A DNA stretch of 19,530 nt from Spirochaeta sp. (GTDB lineage Bacteria > Spirochaetota > Spirochaetia > DSM-27196 > Alkalispirochaetaceae), in NCBI GenBank assembly GCA_027859055.1, contig JAQIBO010000527.1, positions 1 to 19,530 of the forward strand. The letters run 5' to 3'. A program made the position numbers and the translations under genes. Below are positions 7,620 through 14,306 of the stretch, piece after piece. The notes beneath the pieces were generated by a model that saw nothing but the letters and a program-made list of their open reading frames with translations, did not search any database and was not told the DNA's origin. Each line of letters begins with the position of its first letter. Position 1 is the stretch's first letter.

Positions 7620-7648
7620 TTGCATGTAGTAGGCAGAGCGTATATTAT
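7620..7648 (+). promoter_or_regulatory. Predicted rex promoter
   Basis: TTGCAT (7620-7625), 17 bases, then TATTAT (7643-7648): a plausible sigma-70 promoter directed at rex, with transcription starting near 7655. The half-site TTTATGTGA (7657-7665) sits just downstream of the start, a fitting place for autorepression. Confidence 0.55.
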
Positions 7649-7681
7649 TCTGTTAGTTTATGTGACACAGGGTGCAAATAT

Positions 7682-8389
7682 ATGGAAACTAAAATCAACC
7701 GTGGCATTGTATTGCGATTGGCGAAGTATTTAAGAGTACTTCACAAGCTTAAAAGCCTGGGTTTTGTAAAAGTCTTTTCAAATAACCTCGGAGATGCGAT
7801 CGGTGTTACACCGGCAGTTGTTCGAAAAGACTTTTCGACGATCAGTATCCCCGGGAATAAACGTGGTGGCTATAACATCGATGTTATTGTCGATGAGATC
7901 GAACGCGTTCTCGGCAAGGAAGATCAACAACAGGTAGTTGTGATCGGCTGCGGAAAGATCGGTCAGGCGCTCATGAACTACTCGGAGTTCGAACGAGAGG
8001 GCATCGAGGTTATCGCCGGGTTTGACTCCAACCCGGAAGTGGTGGATCCGAACAACCGGATTCCGATCTACCCCATGGAGGAGTTCACAACGTACGCCTC
8101 CCATCGGGATATCAAAGTCGCGATCCTCGCAGTACCCGACACCGCCGCTACAGACGTCTTTGAGATGGTAACCGATGCGGGTATTCCCGGCGTGCTCAAT
8201 TTCACCTCCGTGGAACTGAAATGCACGAAGTGCGATTTCGAAAACTGCCCCGTCCGCTGTGTCGTCCAGAACGTCAACATCGGCCTTGAGATAGAGAATC
8301 TGTTTTATCTCGTGCGCATGAAAAATGCGGACATGCTGGAAGAGACGCGACGCGCCAGCGCAACTCCCGTTCGGCCGCAAGCGGGTTAA
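7682..8389 (+). CDS. rex: Redox-sensing transcriptional repressor Rex, with a four-cysteine insert
   Basis: A 235-residue Rex-family repressor that binds DNA when NADH/NAD+ is low. The N-terminal winged helix (1-80) includes LGDAIGVTPAVVRKDFS (36-52), close to the family's recognition-helix motif. The Rossmann domain (about 84-180) opens with VVVIGCGKIGQALMNY, carrying the GxGxxG NADH loop. Before the C-terminal swapped helix, where other Rex proteins usually carry a VP-type loop, lies C181-x2-C184-x4-C189-x3-C193, which could bind a metal or respond to oxidants. The ATG at 7682 is preferred over an in-frame TTG at 7538 because the family N-terminus begins here. Its ribosome site is weak. The first part of the gene is visibly more AT-rich than the rest. 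It is the first gene of the operon divergent from hyd; the TAA overlaps the next ATG (TAATG). Confidence 0.95.
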   Translation: METKINRGIVLRLAKYLRVLHKLKSLGFVKVFSNNLGDAIGVTPAVVRKDFSTISIPGNKRGGYNIDVIVDEIERVLGKEDQQQVVVIGCGKIGQALMNYSEFEREGIEVIAGFDSNPEVVDPNNRIPIYPMEEFTTYASHRDIKVAILAVPDTAATDVFEMVTDAGIPGVLNFTSVELKCTKCDFENCPVRCVVQNVNIGLEIENLFYLVRMKNADMLEETRRASATPVRPQAG

Positions 8390-8739
8390 TGTTCATGACG
8401 CTGGAAGAGTGTGCCCGCCGCGTCTCTGCGACATGGGTGGTAGCGGGCGACCCGACAATTGAGTTTCACGATATCGTTGTGTCCGACCTGATGAGCGACG
8501 TCCTGGTAACAGAGCACGACGATTTCCTGCTGGTGACCTCTCTCGCCTCCGAGCAAGTGGTACGAACGGCGGACATCGTCGACGCGCGGGCGATCCTCTT
8601 AAGTAACGGGAAATCGCCACAACCGGCGCTGCGGAACCTTGCAGAACTCCAGGGGCTGCCGCTCCTCACCAGTCCGCTGCCGACGTTCGATATCTGTCGG
8701 CTCCTTGCCGGGTGTAAAGAGGACCAGACGACACCCTGA
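8389..8739 (+). CDS. DRTGG-domain protein
   Basis: A 116-residue single-domain protein resembling the DRTGG domain, also found in phosphotransacetylase-type proteins and beside CBS domains. Supporting pattern: WVVAGDP early, the central VVSDLMSDVLVTEHDDFLLV, QVVRTADIVDARAIL, GKSPQP, then a C-terminal LPLLTSPLPTFDICRLL. No enzymatic residues are recognisable, and DRTGG domains are thought to be regulatory or ligand-binding. The start overlaps the rex stop by one base and the stop overlaps the next start by one base (TGATG), so translation is coupled. Function in the hydrogenase neighbourhood is unknown. Confidence 0.8.
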   Translation: MFMTLEECARRVSATWVVAGDPTIEFHDIVVSDLMSDVLVTEHDDFLLVTSLASEQVVRTADIVDARAILLSNGKSPQPALRNLAELQGLPLLTSPLPTFDICRLLAGCKEDQTTP

Positions 8740-9689
8740 TGACCCAGCCGAGCCAGATACCGATAGATACCGACCAGGCGTCGCCGATTATCACGGAGCT
8801 TATCTACCGGCTGAAGGTTCGTGACGTGATGACCACAAAGCTCCACACGGAGAGCTCAGATGCGTCGATGCGTGCGGCGCAACAGATCATGAAGGCAAAT
8901 GGAATTACCGGCGTTCCCGTCGTAGAGGGGAACCGCCTTATCGGTATCGTCAGCATGGATGACGTCATTCGTGCCCTTGACGAGGGGCACATCGACGCGC
9001 CAATCCAAGAATACATGACCCGCAGTGTTATCGTCCTTGAGGACGACATGCCCCTCAGTTTCGGAATTTCCTATCTGGACAAGTACCACTACGGCCGATT
9101 TCCCGTTCTCAACGCGGGGAAAGAGCTGGTCGGTATTATCACCAGCCGGGACATTATCATCGCGTTGCTCCTCGAGATCAACAAAGAGGTTCAGCGCTAC
9201 GAATCACATATCGCCCAGCCGGAAACAAGCGGGCGCGGTTTTCGACTGGAGTATACCACCCGGAAATTTGACTTCGAAACCGCCGGCAGGCTCTCCACGG
9301 AGACCAAAAAGCAGCTCAAGCTCCGCAACCTGCCGCCAAAATTCATGCGTCGCGTCGCGGTTGCCTGTTACGAGCTGGAGATGAACCAGGTTGTCCATTC
9401 CGTGGGCGGCAGCGTACGCGTCACCTTTGATCCGACCACTGCGACCGTGGAAATTGTGGCAAATGACAACGGCCCCGGTATTGAGGATGTGGAGCAGGCG
9501 CTCATTGAGGGATACTCCACTGCCACTGAATGGATACGCTCCCTCGGGTTCGGCGCCGGAATGGGCCTCCCCAATACGCAGCGCGTCACCGACGAGTTTG
9601 AAATTGAATCAACCACTACCGGACCCCGGCCGGGTACCGCGGTCCGGGCAAAGATCCATATCCCGGAGGAAGACCATGAATCTACGTGA
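8739..9689 (+). CDS. CBS-pair / anti-sigma-type ATPase fusion
   Basis: A 316-residue signalling protein. The N-terminal CBS pair (about 26-150: VRDVMTTKLHT, GITGVPVVEGNRLIGIVS, then YMTRSVIVLEDD and GRFPVLNAGKELVGIIT) probably binds adenine nucleotides. The C-terminal RsbW-like HATPase (about 175-312) has ELEMNQVVHSVGG (212-224), DNGPGI (243-248) and GFGAGMGLPN (270-279). There is no phosphoacceptor domain, so it is not a classical histidine kinase. CBS occupancy could control an anti-sigma-like ATPase, coupling energy charge to the redox operon; this is inference. No sigma factor or anti-anti-sigma gene is present in the window. The start shares a base with the preceding stop. Confidence 0.9.
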   Translation: MTQPSQIPIDTDQASPIITELIYRLKVRDVMTTKLHTESSDASMRAAQQIMKANGITGVPVVEGNRLIGIVSMDDVIRALDEGHIDAPIQEYMTRSVIVLEDDMPLSFGISYLDKYHYGRFPVLNAGKELVGIITSRDIIIALLLEINKEVQRYESHIAQPETSGRGFRLEYTTRKFDFETAGRLSTETKKQLKLRNLPPKFMRRVAVACYELEMNQVVHSVGGSVRVTFDPTTATVEIVANDNGPGIEDVEQALIEGYSTATEWIRSLGFGAGMGLPNTQRVTDEFEIESTTTGPRPGTAVRAKIHIPEEDHEST

Positions 9690-10011
9690 ACTCCCGGAAG
9701 CTCTCGGTCTTGAGGTGCTGCAGGATACGTTTGCCGACCGCACCGTGACGGGAGCCTACACCTCAGATCTGTTGAGCGATGTGATGGCCCATGCGGATGA
9801 ACGGGACGTACTGATCACGATTCAATCTCACAAGAACACCGTTGCCGTCGCAACGCTTGTGGGCGTGGGTGCGATTATTCTGTGTAACAACCGCCCTGTA
9901 CCGGAAGAGATGATCCAGGCGGCCCGTGAGGAAGAGATCGGTATATTCGTCTCCGGAGAGGACCAGTTTACGCTCTCCGGGAAAGTGTACCGCATCGTTC
10001 ACGAATCCTGA
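9676..10011 (+). CDS. Second DRTGG-like domain protein
   Basis: A 111-residue protein. The ATG at 9676 has GGAGGA at five bases and overlaps the end of the CBS-ATPase gene by 14 bases. VTGAYTSDLLSDVMAHADERDVLI near the start is parallel to VSDLMSDVLVTEHDDFLLV of the gene at 8389, followed by NTVAVATLVGVGAIIL and a C-terminal EEEIGIFVSGEDQFTLSGKVY. It is therefore a diverged relative, probably a DRTGG-like fold. The two may act as partners. No catalytic residues are seen; function unknown. Confidence 0.8.
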   Translation: MNLRELPEALGLEVLQDTFADRTVTGAYTSDLLSDVMAHADERDVLITIQSHKNTVAVATLVGVGAIILCNNRPVPEEMIQAAREEEIGIFVSGEDQFTLSGKVYRIVHES

Positions 10012-10032
10012 GGAGCTGAGGGCGCGGGCCGC

Positions 10033-10788
10033 GTGCGCCGTACGATGACAAAGACCGACATTCGCGCCGACATTCACAACCACTCCTGTCTGAGCCCGTG
10101 CGGTGATCTGTCCGCAAGCCCCGTACGCATCGTCGAGCGCGCCGCCGAGCGCGGTATTCAGCTGATGGCGCTCACCGACCATAACAGCGCGCGAAACTGC
10201 CCCGCCTTTGCCGAGGCGTGCCGCCGCTCAGGAGTGATGGCGCTGTTCGGTACCGAGACCACAAGCATGGAAGAGGTCCACATCCTGTCGATCTTCGCCA
10301 CCGTGGAGGAGGCGCTCTCCTGGGGAGAATGGATCTACGATCGACTTCCCGACTACCGCCACGATCCCGAGAAATTCGGAGATCAGGTCGTGGTTGATGT
10401 GGATGAAACAATTCTCGACTTTGAAGAGCGGTATCTTGTTCCGGCGATTGAGGCGTCCCTTGAGGAGATCGCCGCGGAGACGATTCGTCGAAACGGTCTC
10501 ATTATTCCGGCACATATCGACCGGAGCGCAAACAGCATGTACTCGCAGCTCGGATTCCTCCCGGATATCCGCTTCAGCGCGCTGGAAATCACCCGACGCC
10601 CCGTGCCGATGGATACTATCGGCCATACTCTGATCTGCGATTCCGATGCCCACTTTCTCGATGATGTGGGACGACGCTCGTTTCGCTTTCCCGGAGAAAT
10701 CACGGTGGAAAGCACTCAGACCGAGGTGTTTGCCGCGCTTGCCTCCGCCCTCGTTGCCGGTACCACCGAACTCTCAATTGACGCTTGA
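10033..10788 (+). CDS. PHP-domain metal-dependent phosphoesterase-like protein
   Basis: A 251-residue PHP-domain protein with the metal ligands expected of the trinuclear phosphoesterase fold: DIHNHS (H15, H17), TDHNS (D49, H50), E75, H83 (EEVHIL), PAHIDR (H161) and CDSDAH (D205, H207). The substrate may be a phosphorylated nucleotide or small molecule, but the family is broad and the reaction is unknown here. It follows the DRTGG-like gene by 21 bases in the same direction, so it is probably the last member of the rex operon. The GTG at 10033 (GAGGG upstream) and the ATG at 10045 are both possible starts. Cytoplasmic; no signal peptide. Confidence 0.88.
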   Translation: MRRTMTKTDIRADIHNHSCLSPCGDLSASPVRIVERAAERGIQLMALTDHNSARNCPAFAEACRRSGVMALFGTETTSMEEVHILSIFATVEEALSWGEWIYDRLPDYRHDPEKFGDQVVVDVDETILDFEERYLVPAIEASLEEIAAETIRRNGLIIPAHIDRSANSMYSQLGFLPDIRFSALEITRRPVPMDTIGHTLICDSDAHFLDDVGRRSFRFPGEITVESTQTEVFAALASALVAGTTELSIDA

Positions 10789-10852
10789 AATACCGGGGCG
10801 GACGTTTCAGGGTGTTGGAAAAATACGGGAAAAACAGTATCTTCCGCCGGAG

Positions 10853-11635
10853 ATGAATCACCGCGCGTTGCGCATCCCGCACTCAGTCTTTTCCCTCATC
10901 GTTCTTTCGGTCTTCCTGCTGGTAAGTTTCCCCGCCCCGGTACCCGCCATTCCGGAGATACCGCTCCCGCAGCGCGGTGCCGAGGTTCTCGAGGAAGCGG
11001 AAACACTGATCTATTCACAACGGGGTAGCGACGATCAGATTTTCGGCCTTCTTGATGCGGCGGAACAGTCGTTTGGCGACATTGGCGAGCGAGGACTTCG
11101 CGCCTACTGGATCGCCCGAACCTATCTGGCCCGGGCGATCCGGTACAACCAGTTTGACAATTCGCGAAACGCGGAGCGAGCGGCCACCGCGGGGTTACAA
11201 GAGATCGAAGTCGCGCTGGACGGCGATCCGTTTTCCGAGGGATTACGCGTTCAGGCGGACCTGCATTCCCAGATGATGATGGCAAAGGGGCTTTTTTATA
11301 TGATCAGAAACGGCGATACCGCACGGGATGCAGCGCTTGACGCACTGGAACGCGCGCCGCGGAGCATAAAGGCACAGATTACGGTGGCGGGATTTCTCCT
11401 GAACGCCCCGCCGATGGCCGGTGGAGACACCGAGCAGGCGCGACTCGTGCTGGAGCGCGCCCTTGCGCAGGAGCCGGCAAGCCGCAACGACCGTTTTCTG
11501 ATACTCGGATGGCTCGCTCAGGCGAGTTTCAGCCTTGACGACAACGACGCGGCGGAACAGTATTTTGCCGAAGCGTTTGCCATCTACCCCGATAGCGAAT
11601 GGCTGTTGGAGATCGGCGATGAGATCCTGGACTGA
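10853..11635 (+). CDS. Exported TPR-like helical protein
   Basis: A 260-residue protein not matched to a named family. Residues 1-33 form a signal peptide: basic NHRALR, a hydrophobic stretch SVFSLIVLSVFLLVSF, and a cleavage-like PVPA before IPEIP. There is no lipobox cysteine, so it is probably periplasmic. The remainder is helical with TPR-like spacing (YWIARTYLARAIRYN, AERAATAGLQEIEVAL, ARLVLERALAQEP, AEQYFAEAFAIYP), suggesting a protein-binding scaffold. The ATG at 10853 was chosen because the signal peptide starts there, though its GGAG is too close to be an ideal ribosome site. It lies 64 bases after the PHP gene and converges with ftsK. Confidence 0.82.
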   Translation: MNHRALRIPHSVFSLIVLSVFLLVSFPAPVPAIPEIPLPQRGAEVLEEAETLIYSQRGSDDQIFGLLDAAEQSFGDIGERGLRAYWIARTYLARAIRYNQFDNSRNAERAATAGLQEIEVALDGDPFSEGLRVQADLHSQMMMAKGLFYMIRNGDTARDAALDALERAPRSIKAQITVAGFLLNAPPMAGGDTEQARLVLERALAQEPASRNDRFLILGWLAQASFSLDDNDAAEQYFAEAFAIYPDSEWLLEIGDEILD

Positions 11636-11643
11636 AGGGTAAC

Positions 11644-11684
11644 CCGTTGCGGTAGCCCGTATCGGGGCGTAACGGTCAGACCCC
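11644..11684. repeat. Hairpin plus GGTCAGACCCC word between the convergent TPR-like gene and ftsK (REP-like)
   Basis: The 40-base convergent gap folds as an outer stem CCGTTGCG/CGTAACGG (11644-11651 with 11668-11675, one G-T pair) and an inner stem CCCG/CGGG (11656-11659 with 11663-11666). Immediately after comes GGTCAGACCCC (11674-11684), whose reverse supplies the TGA stop of ftsK. There is no T-run, so termination is uncertain. A hairpin next to a repeated GC-rich word resembles REP elements; that reading is inference. Confidence 0.45.
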
Positions 11685-14249
11685 GCCGCCACTCCCGATC
11701 ACATCCCGCGGCTTGCTGCCGTTCTGGGGACCGACGATTCCGATACGCTCCATCTCTTCAACCATGCGGGCGGCGCGGTTGTAACCAACTTTCAATCGGC
11801 GCTGCAAATAACTCGCGGAGGCTTTCCTTGACGTTGTCACCACCTCGATCGCCCGTTCCATCAGGGGATCCTCGAGAACGTCGGACTCACTGTCCTCTTC
11901 GTCTTCCTCGATGAAGATCTCGTCGTCGATATAGTCAGGCTCTCCGTACGTTTTGACCTCGGCAACGACGCGTTCGACCTCTTCTTCCGAGAGAAACGCC
12001 CCCTGCATGCGCACCGGAAACGGGTCTGCCGCAGAGGTAAACAGCATATCTCCGCGCCCAAGCAGCTTTTCGGCTCCCATCGAGTCGATAATGATCCGTG
12101 AGTCGACTTTGCTGGCAACCATGAATGCGATTCGCGAGGGGATATTGGCCTTGATCAGACCGGTGATAACGTCAGTTGACGGTCGTTGCGTCGCGAGAAC
12201 AAGATGAATCCCCACCGCACGACTCATGGCGGCAAGTCGCGCAACGGTACTTTCCAGCTCCTTGCCGCTGGTGGCCATCAGATCGGCAAACTCGTCGATC
12301 AACACCACGATATACGGTAGCGGCTCCGTTGCCAGGTTCTTGCGCTTGATTCGTCCGTTGTAGCCGCTGATGTCTCGGGCACCCATCGAATCCAACAGAC
12401 TGTAACGCCGCTCCATCTCGTAGATCAGGTACTGCAACGCCTGAAACGCCCGTTTCGGATCGGTAATGACCGGCGTGAGGAGGTGCGGGATATCGTTGTA
12501 GAACTTCAACTCGACGATCTTTGGATCGATCAGAATCAGCTTGACCTCCGACGGGTTGCGGCGGTAGAGAATCGAACAGATGATCGAGTTGACGCACACC
12601 GATTTGCCGCTTCCGGTTGCTCCGGCGATCAGCATGTGCGGCGTTTTGGTCAGATCGACGATCTGCGCCTCCCCGGCGATATCCTTGCCCAGGGCGATCG
12701 GAATATCGGAACGTTCTCCAAAAAACTCATCGTCCCGCAGTAACTCCGCAAAGGACACGATATTGCGTTCACGATTCGGGATCTCAATACCGACCGCGTG
12801 CTTGCCGGGAATCGGCGCCACGATCCGAACACTTGAGGCGGCGAGGCGCAGGGCGATGTTGTCGGCGAGGTTGGTGATTTTGGCCAGCTTCACCCCCGGC
12901 GCAGGGAGGATTTCGAACATCGTGATAACCGGACCTTTCCGGATCCCGGTGACCTCCGCCTTGATCCCGAACTCTTCCAGGGTGACACGCAGAACCTCTC
13001 CGGCGTCGCGGGTACCGTCGTCGATCTCCCAATAACGACCGTCTGAGGGTTGCTGCAGGATGCCGTCCACCGGGACAGAGTACTTTTTTACGCCGCGAGG
13101 ACGGCCGGGCCGGGGTCTGTCCCCGGTCGGGCGGTTGTCCCCGGTCGGGCGGTGGCCCGGCACGCCTCCGTCCCCAGACGCGTCCCCGGGTAGTATACCT
13201 TCAGCTTCCGCTTCGTCGTCCTCAGGGTCGTCTACAAACGCCTCCGTCCCCACTTCGGCGAGCTCGTCGTCCTCAAGATCTCCGTCTTCGAACTCATCGT
13301 CTTCGAAGTCGTCATCGTCGTCGTCAAAAAATGCGTCGACGGCCGGTTCGTCATCGACGTACGAGAAAGAATCATCAGCAGCACGATGTCGGCCAAAAAT
13401 GAGCGGCAAGGGCGCATCCGGCTTTTGCATCGGTTCCGGCTCCGTTTCCAATCCTTCTTCCATACGTGCCCGAAGTGCCGCCAGAGTAGTGCGCACATTG
13501 TTCGCACCAACCCCGGCCGGCCTGGTCTCATCGCGAATAGTCCGGTTGGAAACGGCGTCTTCAGCAACACCGTCCTCGTCGGTATCCGTCGGCTCGGCTT
13601 CGTCCGGCTCACCTGGCCAAACCGCCGGTTTGGGCGCCGCCGATCCGGGCGCCTCCGTCCCCACCGGATTCGTTCCCGCAGTTGGCGCCTCCGTCCCCGT
13701 CCGCGTCTCCCGGGTTGCCACAGGCGGGAGCAACCGCAACGCAGGTGGTTTCCGGTCGTCTTCATCGGCACCGACAGCGCGACGGTCGAGAAGCCGCCAG
13801 ATCTGGAGGAGAATCAGCGATTCAATCGCCAGCAACAGGCTGAGTACCAGCATCGCCCCGCGGAGGGTGAACGCGTCTATCAGGAGGGTGAGCAGCGGTG
13901 CCGTCGAGCCGGATTCAATCGTCAGCAGACGCAGGATAACTGCAATCGTCAGAACCGGGATATGAACAACGTTAATCAGCGCGATACTCGCCCACGTCAC
14001 CGGCGCCGTTCGTGCGGCGAGCGCAGCGAGGACAAAAAAGTACAACGGAACCCACCACGCCATAACGTGCAGCATCGAGAAAAAGAACTGCCCTGGTACG
14101 GCGATCAGCAGGCCGAAGAAACCGGTAGGATCAAGTGTTGCGATCCCGATCGATACCGCCATCGCCAGCCCGGCGACGACAAGTACAGTCGCGGTCAGCA
14201 CCTCCTGACGGCGTCGAGTTTCTTCGGTTTGTCCCATTCGCTCTGACAC
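11676..14249 (-). CDS. ftsK: DNA translocase FtsK/SpoIIIE
   Basis: An 857-residue septal DNA pump that clears chromosome ends during division. The N-terminal quarter (about 17-155) has roughly four to five membrane segments. A long acidic, low-complexity linker (about 160-400, with runs of Asp/Glu) follows, then the alpha/beta motor with Walker A GATGSGKSV (about residue 541) and Walker B VVLIDEFADLM (about 643), and LATQRPSTDVITG. The C-terminal winged-helix gamma domain (ASASYLQRRLKVGYNRAARMVEEME) should read polar DNA motifs. The linker is peppered with a repeated 12-mer and an 18-base tandem repeat. The GTG at 14249 has GGAGG at six bases; an ATG at 14237 is in frame but without such a site. 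The stop lies inside the GGTCAGACCCC word. It is the last gene of the slt-uppP-ftsK series. Confidence 0.95.
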   Translation of the reverse strand: MSERMGQTEETRRRQEVLTATVLVVAGLAMAVSIGIATLDPTGFFGLLIAVPGQFFFSMLHVMAWWVPLYFFVLAALAARTAPVTWASIALINVVHIPVLTIAVILRLLTIESGSTAPLLTLLIDAFTLRGAMLVLSLLLAIESLILLQIWRLLDRRAVGADEDDRKPPALRLLPPVATRETRTGTEAPTAGTNPVGTEAPGSAAPKPAVWPGEPDEAEPTDTDEDGVAEDAVSNRTIRDETRPAGVGANNVRTTLAALRARMEEGLETEPEPMQKPDAPLPLIFGRHRAADDSFSYVDDEPAVDAFFDDDDDDFEDDEFEDGDLEDDELAEVGTEAFVDDPEDDEAEAEGILPGDASGDGGVPGHRPTGDNRPTGDRPRPGRPRGVKKYSVPVDGILQQPSDGRYWEIDDGTRDAGEVLRVTLEEFGIKAEVTGIRKGPVITMFEILPAPGVKLAKITNLADNIALRLAASSVRIVAPIPGKHAVGIEIPNRERNIVSFAELLRDDEFFGERSDIPIALGKDIAGEAQIVDLTKTPHMLIAGATGSGKSVCVNSIICSILYRRNPSEVKLILIDPKIVELKFYNDIPHLLTPVITDPKRAFQALQYLIYEMERRYSLLDSMGARDISGYNGRIKRKNLATEPLPYIVVLIDEFADLMATSGKELESTVARLAAMSRAVGIHLVLATQRPSTDVITGLIKANIPSRIAFMVASKVDSRIIIDSMGAEKLLGRGDMLFTSAADPFPVRMQGAFLSEEEVERVVAEVKTYGEPDYIDDEIFIEEDEEDSESDVLEDPLMERAIEVVTTSRKASASYLQRRLKVGYNRAARMVEEMERIGIVGPQNGSKPRDVIGSGGGV
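13118..13153. repeat. Tandem repeat, two copies of an 18-base unit in ftsK
   Basis: The unit TGTCCCCGGTCGGGCGGT occurs at 13118-13135 and again at 13136-13153 without a gap. On the ftsK strand it encodes RPTGDN/RPTGDR in the linker. The unit length is a multiple of three, so expansion or loss keeps the frame. Just before it lies GGGGTCTGTCCCC (13112-13124), a near-palindrome. Confidence 0.85.
13164..13698. repeat. Dispersed 12-mer GGGGACGGAGGC in the ftsK linker (four copies)
   Basis: Exact copies, seen as GCCTCCGTCCCC on the plus strand, lie at 13164-13175, 13240-13251, 13651-13662 and 13687-13698. A fifth is at 1380-1391 in aroDE. Three ftsK copies encode GTEA; the fourth and the aroDE copy encode GDGG in another frame. 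Identity is therefore kept at the DNA level, not the protein level. Confidence 0.8.
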
Positions 14250-14306
14250 AGATACCCTCCCTGTACCACAGTATCGGACGCAAGCGGTACCGAAATAAGC
14301 TGGTCT

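Noticed and set aside
7538..7681. N-terminal extension of rex by 48 residues from TTG 7538
   Set aside because: It would cover the divergent promoters, and the Rex family N-terminus begins at the ATG at 7682.
6438..9689. Classical two-component system from the two HATPase genes
   Set aside because: Neither protein has a phosphoacceptor His domain, and no response-regulator receiver domain is encoded in the window.
13112..13260. Possible CRISPR-like or direct-repeat array in the ftsK linker
   Set aside because: Units are 12-18 bases, spacing is irregular or absent, and the region is in-frame coding sequence; no cas genes are nearby.
13060..13965. Serine-rich open frame antisense to the ftsK linker
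   Set aside because: It is the complement of the Asp/Glu-rich linker (GAC/GAG read as TCG/TCC), so serine richness is a by-product, not a protein.
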